Source of the DNA: Adenophora triphylla var. japonica
Lineage: Eukaryota; Streptophyta; Magnoliopsida; Asterales; Campanulaceae
Direction of reading: 5' to 3'
Assembly: GCA_022495995.1 (NCBI GenBank)
Contig: JAFEMH010001293.1
Span: 248,001 to 312,000, forward strand
DNA length: 64,000 nt
Shown here: positions 11,686-24,283 of the stretch, in pieces
Numbering within the stretch: position 1 is the first letter of the stretch
Layout of the letters: every line of letters begins with the position of its first letter
The notes under the pieces: generated by a model
The model's input: the letters and a program-made list of their open reading frames with translations, nothing else
Database searches by the model: none
Told to the model about the DNA's origin: nothing
Made by a program: the position numbers and the translations under genes

Positions 11686-13540
11686 ATGGTGTCAGATGGT
11701 CATACGACCGATAAATCAGCAGGAGATGAGGGCGTACCACCTCGGCAAGAAAATCCTAGGCCACCCTCACCACCTAGGAACCACAACTTAAGGGTTACCG
11801 GGTCGCGAGGGGATGGTTGATGGTACGAGCCTTCAAGCAACTAGAAGAAGAGAAAAGGGGCCTGCTGCCGAGCGCCAGAGGAGGCCTCCACTAGAAAGGA
11901 GGCCTGAGACAGCTGCAAGGTATACAGGAGGTCCCTCTAACCCTAATCTCGACAGAGCGGCTTTCCTCGTCGAGAGAGCTAACGCCCTCGGGAGTTCTTG
12001 CAAATCCGGGACGAGCTAATCCGTATGGCCGCTCCTCGAAGCTCCCAGGCATCCCATCAAACAATCTCGTCGGGGAAGGAGGAGAAGGAACCGAGAGAAA
12101 ATGCCTTGCTCGTCGTGAGGGCTGCCCTGGAAACGAGCAAGTTGTGCCCCGGCTTGATCTAAGGGAGCACATCAATGAAAGACGGAGCCAAGGAGCCCGA
12201 TCACGGCGGCGACGAGTGGTGGTGAGCCTCGCGGGGAGCTCGTCGTCGAAAACCTTGAAGCTATCGGGAATCAAGTCGTCAGGGTCGTCTACGAGACTCC
12301 GTCATTAAGAAATGAACGGGCGCCGAGGCGAAGGGAAAGAACTCGATCTCCACGTCATGACGAGAGGCTTCCGGATCTTATAGGTCGTCTCCACCTCCCG
12401 GTATAGGGAACGATCCATCTCACGGCGGCTGCCCCCAGGAGGCAACGGTCTAATACCGTTGCAGGGGCCCGTCAAGATAGGATCCCCAGTGGCCGGCGAG
12501 AGAGGTAGACATGAGAGAATTTTTGAGGTTGAAGCGTCAAGTGGAAGAGTTGAGGAACAAGAAGAACAAAGTGGACGGCGACGACTACGATGACGACGGC
12601 GGCACTATGAATCCCCTTGCTCCTGGATGTTGGAAGCTGGACCCCGGAACCCGGGCTTTAAACTACACGACCTTAAGCAATACGACGGCTCTACTAGTGC
12701 CATGGACCACATACTACACCTTGAGGCACGAGATGTACGTAGTGGCAAAAGCTTAGGCCGACGACGGCGTCATGTGCAGGCTCTCACAAGCACGTTGGTC
12801 GACTCGGCTTTGAGGTGGTTTAGAGGCCTACGAAGGGAGTATTGAATCTTGGAAACGAGATGAGGAAGAAGTTTTTAGGAAGGTTTGCTACGGCGGGAGA
12901 GCGTCGTAAGACGATCAGCGACCTCGGCAACATATCCCGAGGAACTACCGAAAGCTCGATGAACTACTTCAAGAGGTTTAAGAAATTGGTAGATCAAATT
13001 GATGAGGATCTAACCGATAGGGAAATAATAAAGCGCCGGACATGGCGTCCTTTCCTCTACCACTGGACTACGAGCTCCCGAGTCCACCCGGCCAAATCTC
13101 GCAGACCTCTATGCCAAGGCGTACGCGCCGTCGCCGAGGCCGAAGAAGAAGAAAGTTACAAAGAGAAGGAAAGTACGTGGACGAGGGCGAGGCGACGAAG
13201 TCCAAAAAGGATAAGGGCGGAGAAAAAGGAAAGAACAAAGCGAAAGCAGAAAAAGTTCCGGAGTCGTACACTCCACTCACCGTTTCCGAGCGAGAAATTT
13301 TGAGCAACGTTGATTTCGGCCGGCAGAAGATGAACCCTAACGGGAAGGGAAAGAAAGAACATGAACAAGTATTGTGAATACCACGGGAGACAAGGGGCAC
13401 GACAGGAATGTTTTAGTTTGAAAAAGATCATTCAAAGATGGATAGGCAGGGCGTTGGAGGAATATGTAAGGAAGGACCGTCGGGCCGGCCACAACCGGAC
13501 TACTAACGACGACGCGCCCCAAAGGAACCCAAGAATGGTC
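11686..13540 (+). pseudogene. Degenerate gag of the Tat element
   Basis: Gag forms the retrotransposon particle. A likely start is the ATG at 11686 (MVSDGHTTDKS). Capsid similarity follows in shifting frames: FKLHDLKQYDGS (about 12650), DSALRWFRG (about 12800) and KKFLGRFATAGERRKTISDL (about 12870), typical of the Retrotrans_gag family. A basic Lys/Glu-rich tail and a zinc-knuckle-like CEYHGRQGARQECFSLKKII (about 13377) follow; the usual GH histidine is lost there. Several frameshifts divide the gene, so no intact product is expected. Confidence 0.8.
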
Positions 13541-13542
13541 TG

Positions 13543-14335
13543 GTGATCTACGAGGAGACGAGCAAGAACCAGATTAAGAGCGCCATCTACCATTTAAAGA
13601 AGGCCCCGCACGTCCCCCAGAAAGCAGAAGTTCCAAACGACGTCATAAGTTTCTTTCCCTACGAGCTTCCAGCCAACCCACTAGCTCGTCAACAAACCTT
13701 AGTCATACCTGGTTTCATTGATAATTGCGAGTCGCGGAGAATATTGATTGATCTTTGGAGCGACGAGGATATCTTATTTTACAATGTCTACCAACGAATG
13801 GGTCTACCTGACAGTCGCCTAAGTCCATACTTAGGTCGTCTAGAGGGATTCACCAATCATCGGGTAGATGCGAAAGGCCAAATTAGCCTCTCAGTTGATA
13901 TCGGAGAACACCCCTTGAGAACAATCAAGACCGTAACCTTCATTGTGATCGACGTCGTCAGCGATTATCATGCCATCCTTGGCCAGCCGGGTCAGTCAGC
14001 TTTGGGGATCGTCGCCTCAGTTCCCCACCAACGAGTTAAATTTCCTTCACGTGCCGGAGTCGGATGTGTGTTGGGGACGGCCCCAGAATTCCTGGAGCAC
14101 GTGCTAAAGGCGAAACGGACTATCGAAATCGACGACCCAAATCACAATGTGAAGCTCTCAAAATCCATCAAAGAAACGACGACCTCGTACGCCAATGTAT
14201 CAACGATCAAATGCGTCGAAGATCCAGAAATTTTGGACGAAGTATTCTTGAGCAGCAAAGGCTGCGAAACACAACCTTTGGCCGCCCAAGAATCGGGGGC
14301 CGACACTGGACAAGGCGATTGACGACGAGGTACCG
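13543..14335 (+). pseudogene. Aspartic protease region of the Tat element
   Basis: An open stretch contains ILIDLWSDEDILF (about 13740-13780), corresponding to the retropepsin active-site block. The catalytic Asp is present but the following residues are LWS rather than the usual NGS-type loop, so activity is doubtful. Downstream, YHAILGQPG fits the HxILGRP block of Tat proteases. The frame closes near 14322, just before the reverse transcriptase. Confidence 0.75.
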
Positions 14336-14386
14336 GATCTAACACCAGAAGCGAAAAGGAAAATTAAGGAGATCGTCATTGAGTCC

Positions 14387-15860
14387 ATGGATTTTAGAGA
14401 CGACGCCCCCGAGATGAAGCCGGCAGACGAGCTACTCGAACTAGTCATCCACCCGGACTATCCCGAGCAGAAAATAAAACTGGGGTCTCAGTTGTACACT
14501 GAGGAGAGGGAAGAGATAATCTCCCTACTCAAACAAAACCTCGACGTTTTCGCTTGGAAAGTAGAAGACATGAAAGGCATTAGAGAAGACGTGGCAGTTC
14601 ACAGGCTTGGGGTGAATCCTACTATGAAATTCAAGGAACAGAGGTGTCGTGTTTTTTCAGGCGAAAAGGAGATTGCCATAAAGCAAGAGATCGAGAAATT
14701 GCTAAGTCTTTGGAATCATCGTGAGCGCTGGGTTCACAACAGTTAGCCTTGATGTGGTTCTTGTGAAGAAACCTAATGGGAAGTGGAGATTGTGTGTTGA
14801 CTTTGCGATACGAACATGGCGTGTCCCGAGGACGGTTATCCCTGCCAAGAATTGATAAGCTCGTCGATTACGTAGCCGGCCATACTACTCTAGCTTTCTT
14901 GATGCCTACTCAGGCTATCACCAAATCAAGATGGTGAGGAGGACATTCAGCTTGACTTTTCAGGCGGCGGGGGGAACTTACGTTTACACGAAGATGCCTT
15001 TTGGGCTCAAAAACGCCGGGGCCACGTACCAAAGGATGATAAATAAGGTGTTCAAGAACCAGATCGGCGACAATCTGGAGGCATACGTTGATGATATGGT
15101 CGTCAAATCAAAAAAGAGGAAGCACGTCGACGACCTAGAACAAACATTCACCAACCTACGAGCCAATGACATGGTCCTCAACCCGGCCAAATGCGTTTTC
15201 GGAGTTGCTGCGGGCAAGTTCCTAGGGTTTATGCTATCTCAGCGGGGGATTGAAGCCAATCCTGAGAAAATTAAGGCTTTGATAGATATGGCCGAGCCTA
15301 CGAACATCAAGGAGGTTCAGCGCCTAAACGGACGAGTAGCGGCCTTGGGTCGTTTTATCGCCAAATCTGCTGAGAGATCACTCCCGTTTTTTAAAGCTCT
15401 CCGAGGTGCAAAAGACTTCCAATGGACGGACGAGTGTTCCCAGTCGTTCAAACAGTTGAAAGAATATCTTGGCTCCCCACCACTCCTCCAAAGCCCCGTA
15501 GCAGGGAAAGACCTTTATGTTTATCTTTCGGCGAGTGATAAGGCTGTCGCCGCCGTATTGGTAAGGGAGGAGGGAGGAACACAGAGGCCGGTTTATTACG
15601 TCAGCAAAGCCTTGTCGAGATGTGGAAACCCGTTACTTTAACGCGGAAAAGATCGCGTACGCTCTCGTCATTACGGCACGAAAGCTACGAGCATACTTCT
15701 CCGCTCATCCCATCGTCGTATATACGAATGCCCCATTGCGCAAAATCTTGCACCGTCTGAAAGCTCAGTCGTCTTCTCAGCTGGAGTATTGAGGCGGCGA
15801 GTTTGATATAGAGTATAGGACGAGGAAGACCTGTGCTCAATCATTGGCGGACTTCTGGTT
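14387..15860 (+). pseudogene. Reverse transcriptase and RNase H of the Tat element
   Basis: The N-terminal part has LDVFAWKVEDMKGI (about 14540), standard for gypsy reverse transcriptase. A frameshift near 14745-14930 breaks the next blocks. The second open segment has MPFGLKNAGATYQRM and the catalytic YVDD at 15084-15095, then the connection and RNase H regions (DLYVYLSASDKAVAAVLV, PVYYVSKAL). A shift near 15640 and a stop near 15790 interrupt RNase H. Confidence 0.88.
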
Positions 15861-15939
15861 GAAACATCATTCACCATCGACGACGATCAAAGGAGGTCGC
15901 GGCCATCGAGCGAGGGAAGGAGGTCGGCGAACGGCAAAC

Positions 15940-16590
15940 GGAGTTAGTTTTGCCGTAGGATGTTGGAAAATCTTTTCCGACGGGTCGGCCACCAAGAATA
16001 CGAGCGGAGCGGGGATCGTTCTTGTTGAGCCGAGAAAGCGGGACGGTTTTGAAGAGGTTACGAGGTTCAAGTTTCAAGCATCGAAACAACCGGGCCGAGT
16101 ACGAGGCACTCGTAGCGGCCATTGAATACGCAAAGTGTTTTGGAGCTACAAAAATTGCGGCTTCTTGTGATTCTCGGTGATCGTGAACCCAGTGAGAGGA
16201 GATTATCGGGTCGTCGATTCCACCTACGAAGTACCACCTGTTGGTCGGAGAATTGATACAAGGTTTAGAATTTTGGGCCATACGAGAGAATCGCTCGAGA
16301 AAACAACGAGCACGCCGACCTACTTTCAAAGCTAGCTACGGACCGACTCCACGAGGACGAGCGTGGCCATCACTTGGCCTATTTGGACCCGGCCCGGCTT
16401 ATGAACGGGTGAAGATCCTTTGCGTAGGAGACGGCCCGAAATGTTGGATCGACGAACTAAAGGCGTTCATTGAACGGGAGGAGTTGCCAACGGACGAGGT
16501 CTCGGCAAGACAAGTAAAGAGGAAGTCGGCCCGGATTTACGGTCGTCGAAGGAGAGCTACAGACGATCCATTACCCGGCCATTGTTAAAG
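15940..16590 (+). pseudogene. Second (plant-acquired type) RNase H domain
   Basis: After the first RNase H, WKIFSDGSATKNTSGAGIVL (about 15963) and, one frame away, RAEYEALVAAIEYAK mark a second RNase H copy. Tandem RNase H domains are a known feature of Tat retrotransposons. Several frame changes disrupt it. Confidence 0.75.
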
Positions 16591-17650
16591 TGCGTTCATC
16601 CGAGACAAGGTCGTTCGATTCTTTGTTCGAAGTGCATCAAGGAGAATGTGGAGGCCACCACAGGGCCCGTACACTTTGGCGATAAAATCATAACCATGGG
16701 ATACTACGGCCCCACCTTCGTGAAGACGCTAAACGGTTTGTGAAAAAGTGTGACACTTTGCACCGACGTTTCGCCCGACCTTCCCAGTGCCTCTGGCGCA
16801 AACCCCTGTCTTGGGTTTGCTGGCCGTTTGATATGTGGGGTGTTGATTTGATCGGGCCTTTTCCGCCGACGAGGAGGAGTCAAATATGTGATCGTAGCGG
16901 TTGATTACTTTTCAAAGTGGGTAGAGGCCAAGGCCTTGAACAAGATTACGGAAAACAACGCCCTAGCTTCATTCGCGGCTCGATATGGTGTCGCCGGAAT
17001 CCCAAGGGTGATCGTTTGAACGACGGCCTACGGTTTTCAAGAAAATTTGAGCGAGGAATTGAACGGGATGGGCGTCAAACACTCCAAGTCGTCCGTCGCC
17101 TACCCCCGAGGCAACGGGCAAGGCGACGGACCAATAAACTCGTCTTATACGCCTTGTGCAAAAATGCGGAAGGAAGAGACACAAGATGGTTGGACGGACT
17201 ACCCTCGGCTCTGCAGGTGCATCCGCGCTCCACCAGGGGCCTACGGGAAACCCCATTTGCTTTGGCTTATGGCTCGAGGCCGTGGCCCCCATGCCCAGCT
17301 GCCGACGGACCGAGTTGCTCTGTACGAGGTAGAAAAGAACATCCACAACCGACAAGTCGATCTGGACCTCGTAGACGAACGGAGATTGGACGCCCAGTTA
17401 AGGATGGAGAACTACAAAAAGAAAACCAAGGCTTATCACGATAAGAAGATGAAGAGAAGGTTCTTTAAGGTCGGTGACCATGTACTAAGAAAGATTGAAG
17501 CAACGGGACTCAAAGCCCGTCAAAACAAACTCTCCCCCAATTGGGAAGGACCATACATTGTCACAAGTGTGGTCAGAGAGGGAACCTATCGCCTTGCAAA
17601 GCCGAGCAGTGAAAGTCTCAAGCATCCATGGCACGCAACCACCTAATGAA
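16590..17650 (+). pseudogene. Degenerate integrase of the Tat element
   Basis: Integrase inserts the cDNA copy. Fragments in different frames include a zinc-binding region (about 16610-16790), the core-domain block VDYFSKWVEAKALNKITENN (about 16899), and a C-terminal segment with KVGDHVLRKIEATGLK and NWEGPYIV (about 17470-17570). No chromodomain is visible, consistent with Tat. It is non-functional because of several frameshifts and stops. Confidence 0.85.
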
Positions 17651-17847
17651 ATACTACTTTTGAGGTCGTCGACAACATCCAGCGCCCTTAGGGCACCTAC
17701 CTTGTGTTTCCTTATGTAATTTTGTGAAATTTGAAGTTTTTGAGAAATTGTAAGGGATACCTATAAATCCCGGTAGCTCGTTGTTTACTATAAAGTTATT
17801 TATGAAAGATCGTCGCTTTGTTGATTTTCTACTACACAAACTCTAGC

Positions 17848-18005
17848 ACTTTAACCAAGTATAAAGGTTAGATGAAGCCAGACTTCATCGAATACATCTA
17901 CTTTAACCAAGTATAAAGGTTAGAGCGAAGCCGGACTTCGTCGAATACATCTACTTTAACCAAGTATAAAGGTTAGACGTAGCCAGACTTCGTCGATCGC
18001 TATAA
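17848..18005. repeat. Three tandem units of about 53 bp in the Tat 3' region
   Basis: CTTTAACCAAGTATAAAGG followed by TTAG...GACTTCRTCG recurs at about 17849, 17901 and 17954. It lies between the end of pol and the antisense reading frames. Confidence 0.9.
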
Positions 18006-18423
18006 CGGCATAGATGACTCGTCTATAGATCTTTGTCTACGAACAAAAATCTATTGACCTTCATACTATTCCTACGAGCCATTGAGAAGTTGAGAAAACA
18101 CAAGTTTGAACAAAGGTCGACCATATTAGGACGACCCACGTGCAGTCGTCACTAACGACGACCAATCATACTTGTCCTCAAACTTCGCTCGTTCAATACA
18201 AGTTATCACGTGCTATCTATGTTAACACGGTTAACAAACGAGAAAGCAAGGCATTAAATAACTTAAACATGAAACGAACATTGTACGACCCCCTCTAAAC
18301 AACGAGGAAACAGGTCAAATTACATTGTGAAAATCAAAAAATTGTTTTGAGACAATGTTTGGAACCACCACCAAATAAAATGAAACATTGTTTAGAAACA
18401 TTACAAAACATCTCAAAAGTCAA

Positions 18424-20988
18424 TCACTGAGGGTCGGCACCACCGGCGTTTGAAGAAGATGCGTCAGGGTCAGGGCCGTCTTCAATAAAATACTTGTAAT
18501 ATGCATCGAAGTTGCCCGGGACGACGGGAGGGATAGGCCACTCGTCTCTTCCAGCTTTGGCGTCGTCCTCCCTTATAATGAGAAAATCATTGGCAGTATA
18601 GGGGACAAAGGGATGGACGGAGCGTGCTTCGTCGTCGTGAGCCTCCTCCGTGCAAAGGTCGGCCAATTTCCGGACGGAGAGAAGATCTTTTATTGCAGGG
18701 TCCAGAAGAAGCCGCCTAGCCATGTGTTTGGCCCCATCTTTGAAGAACCCACTAGCATGAGTGGTGACCATTTGAAGACACTCGGCTCTTCTTGAAGTCG
18801 TCGACGGCATCAGCTTGGCTTGGGCCGGCTCGGCATCACGGCTTGCCTTCATCGTTTCAATGGGCCGTCGACTTCGAAGCCGGTTTTCACGAGACGAGAC
18901 CGTCGGAGAGCACCTTAGAGTCGGCCTCAGCTTTGGTTTTCCCTTCCTTTGAGGCATCTATCTCCTTGAGAAGGTTATCTTTTCATTAACCAAAAGCTCG
19001 TAGGCGAGTGAGCTCCCCGACATTGGTCTCGCCTCCTTCGGTTTTGCTCGGCCCGTCCCACCCATCGCCGCCGGCCTTCGTGGCTTGTTCGTTGCCTCGA
19101 AGCTCGGCGTCCGAGACACTCCCTATGGCAGCGTCATGGCGTCCATCATCGGCGATAAGCTGCAACGATTAAAGTTATTAGCACAAGTATAAAGAGACGG
19201 AGAAAAATTACATCTTTAATGCGAAGTACCTCGGTTTGGATTAGCCACTGACGGGCATGAAAAGTTTCGGGAGTAAGGTTGGCATCCTTCATCCTACGGG
19301 TCGGCTCAACGTCCCGTCCACGCCTTGTCGAGCCGTCCCCGGCAAGAGCGCATTGCCATTCCTCTGCGAGATATGGGATCCCAGAGTTATATGAGAGGCC
19401 TTAGCGATGGAGGTCGCCATCTCTTTGGCCTTGGCCTTGGACGGGACCGCCGTGGGCGAGCTTGGAGCATCGGCCCTTGGAGTTGATGGGTCCGGCCTTG
19501 GGGAGGGTCGACGAAATGACTTTTCTCTTTTTGGAGGCACGAGCGTCGGCCTCGCGGAGCTCGGGGTTTGAATCGGTGCTCTCGCCCAAATACGCTCGGC
19601 CTCGTCGGCAACGGCCATCTGAGCCCCAGCAGGTTTCCACACTTGGGAGGATCAATCTCCATACAATTGCCCTCTCGGGTGCATCAACGACGGCTGACGG
19701 CCTCCGGTGTTCGATCCTTCGGCGCGGGCTCCCTCTCAATCATGGGGATAGCACCAGAAGGGTCCTTGGGAAGTTGCTCGTTCCTCGTCGTCTGCTTCTC
19801 TTGACGATCGAGAATAGCACGTGTTGCAGCCCTCTCCTTCTTCTTGGTACCCCGATCACTAGCTCTGATGGCTCCGTCCATGATCCTTGCTTCAATTCTA
19901 TCCACGTCCCCTTGGGTAAGTACTGCAAAACAACCAAGGAAAAAGAGATTAGTCTTTACTAACGACGAGACGAGCAAAGAGCAAAATTAAAAAGATAGCA
20001 GGAGCCCAACCCCCATTCATCTCAAGATTTTCACAACTTTCTTCAAGACGACCAGTCCGTGCCGTCGCACAATTCAAACGATTATCTTTAAAAACAAACT
20101 CTGGTGGGCGACCCGGTCGGGATAGCGGGCATCCAAATCAATGCACTAAAGGATCGAGGCCACATAGACGGCTTGGACATCATGCCGGCTCGGATGTATC
20201 TCCATTGTGAGGCCTCATGTCTTTGTATGAGACCCGTCAGGTCTAACAAATTGTCAATCTTTCCGCCTCGGCTCGTCGGCCCGCGGAGCTTGGAAGATAT
20301 GCCTATTCAGGCCCAGGTGGTTGCCCTGCAGGAAAGGAAGCTGCCACCTACTCGGCTTTCCACCAATATCAGTGGTTCTCCCATCCATACACCTTACTTG
20401 GAATATCCGGGAAGAAGTTCCGTGCGTTCTGATCGAAGACACACTGACGGTCGTTTTCCACTTTAGGCGTATTCGGGCCGTCCTATAGTATCGACGGAAC
20501 ACTTTGTTGCATGGCTCGTAGCCAAGAAATCTGCATACGATGGCAAACCCGGATAAAATTCGACGGTATTGGCACGGCTTCCATGGGCACACAAGCGAGT
20601 CCTCCAGGGAATTCGTTGATGAAGGGGTCCAAAGGCAGTCTTAGACCGAACTCAAACTGTTTGTAAAAGAAGCCCACCTTCTCCTTACTGGTCACTAAGG
20701 AATGACGACGGGGCTCATACTCCGCCAGGCTGAGATGCTCCAACTTGTAGGTCGAAGCCTGGACCACTAACGAGCCTCGTAGGGCGTCGATCATTTGCTT
20801 TCCGACGTCTGTTTCTGAGCTCGATCTTAGGCACGGCCCGTCTTCCTCTTGCTCCGCCTCCAGGCTTCATCGTCGTTTGACCCGACTTGTACGAACGTAT
20901 GGTAAGCCTTGGCCGTCTGTTCACCCCTAGCACTTGTGCTCGGCTCGTTGGCTCAGGGCCGGGCATTCGGGGCGCCGTCGTGATCCAT
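18424..20988 (-). pseudogene. Antisense open-reading-frame region of the Tat element
   Basis: Several minus-strand frames lie downstream of pol, opposite to gag-pol. A 177-codon frame with an ATG start (18957 to 18424) has an acidic C terminus. Near 20560-20760 another frame has KVGFFYKQFEFGLRLPLDPF, which resembles the Transposase_28 (putative gypsy-type transposon) family. The likely first ATG is at 20988 (MDHDGAP), directly after a TTTTGTAGAG that could be a splice acceptor. A related start occurs in the second element at 63766. Frameshifts separate the pieces. Antisense genes of this kind are known in Tat elements; their function is not established. Confidence 0.6.
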
Positions 20989-21887
20989 CTCTACAAAACA
21001 AGGGGTAAAAGAGGGGAATCGATCCTAACATCCGTAGGCAACGACCTACCTAGTGGCGACCTAGATTCCCTACAACCAAAGCCCTAGTTGAATCACGACG
21101 GGACAAAGAGTAGTGGGTTACGATATGGGTGGGCAAGTCGTTCATTGACACGAAAGGAGTCACCGTTGAGTCACCGTCCTCAAAATCCCTAGGATTTCTC
21201 CCTGCAGGAACCCCAGGGCTCATCCTCAAAGTTAAACTTCTCCGAGGATTGAAGAACACTCGGATAAGGGAATTTCCCTCCAAATCCCCTTAGCACACTT
21301 ATAAACCCTTTGATTCAACCCAAAGCCAAACTTGACACCTCTCTCGAAGCGGTGGTCCTTGGTCCCATTTGACTAACCTCTACAAACCCAATGAAAAAAC
21401 CCGAGAAAATGAAGAACGAGATGAAGAAATTACTGTTTACGGGCTTGAAGATGGTTTTTCCGATGAGTTTGCCGGTGGTAGATCGAAGAAACTCCTAATC
21501 AGTGCCGGATTATCTAAAGGTGGTGAAGCCAGGACAGTCAATATCGCCGGAAAACGTGTGCACGGTGGTCGGAAATCGCCTCTCTTATGTTGCTCTCACT
21601 GATCAAGGGTTGGAAAGTTTGAAATGAGGGAAAAAGAAGGTTTTTATATTGGGGGAAGATGAACGGTTCATTCTGGGAAACCAAACGGCGCAATGAGTAG
21701 GGGCATTAAATACCCTCTGCAACTTCGAGGCACTTGTCCCATCGGAGGACACGTGGCAATTGAAGAAGAAATCTCGGCCGCCCACGTCACTTTATGCGAC
21801 GTCACCATAATTCAAAATTCAAATTGACGGTCGTACGGGTTGCTCTGGAGGGAAAATAACAACTCCCGGCTCGTCGAGACGACCCGT

Positions 21888-21901
21888 GAGTTGGGGGCAG
21901 C
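21888..21901 (+). other. Polypurine tract of the Tat element
   Basis: GAGTTGGGGGCAGC abuts the TGAGAACGG start of the 3' LTR, the expected place for plus-strand priming. Confidence 0.7.
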
Positions 21902-22841
21902 TGAGAACGGAATAATGCGTGATGGGCCGAGCCCAACGTTTACTACGAGCACAGGGGCCCAATAGCCCACCAAGAGGCCAACTACAAAGAATCGAGATCA
22001 AGGCCTTGGGCCGTGGCCCGTCCTAACAGCTGGTTGGCCGTCGTCGCCGGCTGAGCGACCGGAGTCCGTCCAAACGGCGAGCCATCGGACCATTAATGGG
22101 GAGGCTAACTTCCGGCCCGTCGTCACACCAATTGGTGCACGTCCTTGGCCCGGGCGAATCTTCCTTCGACCCCAACTGGCACTCATCCAAGAGTAAGCGT
22201 CGTCATTGAACGGCTCGTCGTCATTGAACGGCCAACTCTCTCTCTCGACGAGTCATATCTCAAGGAGACGACCCAACTGGACGTATAGCTCCAGGTCGTC
22301 TCCTCTATTAAGCTTCCTCAACAAGCTTGGTTAATTAGCTAATTTGGGATCATGACAGACCTGCTGCAGTGCCTCGTTATATGCGCAATCATGCATTCGG
22401 TAATAACTACAAAAGGTACGAGAGGTTGACTTTCCCTTATAAGGCAAGCCGCTTATCAATGTCGAAGGCTGCGGTGTCCTTACATAGACGGACCAATCCC
22501 AGCGTGACACGTGTGCACCTAGAAGCGAGGGCGATCCAGCGGTTGGAAACCATCCAATCCAACGGTTCTGGTGAAAACCCTAATACCACCTTTCCTACTA
22601 TAAATAAGAGAGTAATAACGTGGAACAAGGTAATGCTTTTCTGCATATTTCCATACTCACACACTCTGTAGTATTTTGCACCATATTTCCAGACCATAAT
22701 CTTACTCTCACGCCGGAGGGGCTTGCCGGAAGACCCCCGGCGCAGTTTCACCCTTTATTTCTTGTGCTGTGCAGATCCGGAGCCAGCTCAATCATTTGCT
22801 GGACACAAGAACTGAGCTTTGCACGCTTTCCTGCGCGATCA
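21902..22841 (+). repeat. 3' LTR of the Tat element
   Basis: It begins TGAGAACGG and ends GCGCGATCA, with the TATAC duplication following. It differs from the 5' LTR by scattered substitutions and small indels, for example near 22190 and 22720. Confidence 0.92.
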
Positions 22842-23380
22842 TATACATATTTACATATTTGTGTGTTCGCGCGCGTGCATACACAGGTATACATGCTTGT
22901 GATATTACTAAAAAAACATAAAACCCCAGACAAATATCCTATACTAGAAAGACCCTTCACCCTTAAATATACACCTAATACTCCCCTCTCAAACTGGAGC
23001 ATATATGCCATGCATGCCCTGCTTGTTACGAGTATAACCAACCCAAAGTCCCATTTTAAGATTTAACACAACAACTAGTTGATTCCAGTTCGAACATAGC
23101 CCATGGCCATTAATGTCATCAATGTTTCCTCATAAACAAACTAACAACTAAACCCATGTGTTTCGCTTAGATTTGAGGCAATATGAATGGGTGTCCAGTT
23201 GTCATGCTACAACTGCATAGGCACTGGATTTCCAAGCCAAATTCCTCACTAAGTAGTTAAGGAACTCATGCCAACTCAATCAAAGAAGGAGCCATCACCC
23301 TGTTTTCTGACTCGGCACTTGATATTGATGCAACTGGTTACTTCTTACTCTTCAAAGAAAACAATCCACTTCGGAAATAT
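22842..23380 (-). mobile_element. Remnant of a copia retrotransposon 3' end
   Basis: On the minus strand, a degenerate frame ending HDNWTPIHIASN (about 23140-23220) resembles the copia RNase H block around CDNQAAIHIA. It is followed by TTTGAGAGGGGAGTATTAG (about 22979-22997), a typical copia polypurine tract, then an LTR start TGTATATTTAAGG. The Tat element appears to have inserted in this LTR (inference). The protein part is full of stops. Confidence 0.6.
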
Positions 23381-23382
23381 TA

Positions 23383-23650
23383 CGCTCCCCGTCCCATAAA
23401 GATGTTCCCAGTTGCCTTCATTTTTTTGTCCCAAAATGATTGTCTCGTTTCCGAAATTGTTAGGTTAAAATAATTGAACTTCCGAAATTGTCATCCAAGG
23501 AAGAAGAGGGAGAAAGGAGAGGATGAGTGCCAACCTATGAGTGGGAGTAATGTAGTTATAGTAAACCTCCTTAAGGCTAGAGACGGAAATGAAAATATAT
23601 TGTTAAAATGTTTGAATAGTCAAATGGGACTATTCATGGAACGGAGGGAG
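23383..23650. mobile_element. Diverged Stowaway MITE
   Basis: The left end CGCTCCCCGTCCCAT and the right end ATGGAACGGAGGGAG form imperfect inverted repeats. TA flanks both sides (23381-23382, 23651-23652). It is 268 bp and non-coding. Confidence 0.65.
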
Positions 23651-24283
23651 TATGCAACTCCACTAGTAGTCCTCTTATCTGAAGGACAACCTGCCAAATA
23701 AGCCTTAGCAAACCCTTCTACTCTCATATGCCTATGATCACGTTGTAACAGGCTTTCTCTTGGACCTTAAGATATCCAAGAATCCTAATATAGCCTCCCA
23801 ATGAGTAGTCCGTAGAGCGGATATAAATTTACTCACCACGCTCACTGCAAAAGCAATATCTAGCATGGTAATGATTCAATTTTCCAACAAGCCAATGATA
23901 GCTCTCTGGCTCAACAAGTTTCTCACCACGAGCAAGTAAAGCTAGGTTATTAAAAAGATTGATTTGTCATAAACGCCTAATTTTTTGGAAGGAGTGGGTA
24001 TAATCTCCCATTTTAATAAGTAATACATCAGAGGAAGCAAGATTCAAGAATTGAAGCTAGCATCTAACATCAATAAAATCTTATTTGAACCAGCAAATAC
24101 CTTATACAAACTTCACGTAGACCTTGAAGCCGATCGTTGAATTGTTATTTCAAATGACATCTTGAAATTTGAGCCATGCGCTTCGTCACCTACACCGCAG
24201 AACAAATGAAGATTAAATGAATTCAGTGGGGTTTTCATTGGAACATGGTATACAAATTTGAGTTGAGAAATCATACATTGTGC

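Larger units (their letters stand above)
10668..22846 (+). mobile_element. Tat-lineage Ty3/gypsy LTR retrotransposon, complete but decayed
   Basis: LTRs lie at about 10673-11615 and 21902-22841 and are highly similar. The 5-bp duplication TATAC flanks the element (10668-10672 and 22842-22846). The internal order is primer site, gag, protease, reverse transcriptase, RNase H, a second RNase H, integrase, then a 4-kb 3' region with antisense reading frames. That order, the doubled RNase H and the antisense frames are hallmarks of the Tat clade. Gag-pol is broken by many frameshifts and stops, so it is non-autonomous now. The left LTR has lost the expected terminal TG. Confidence 0.92.
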
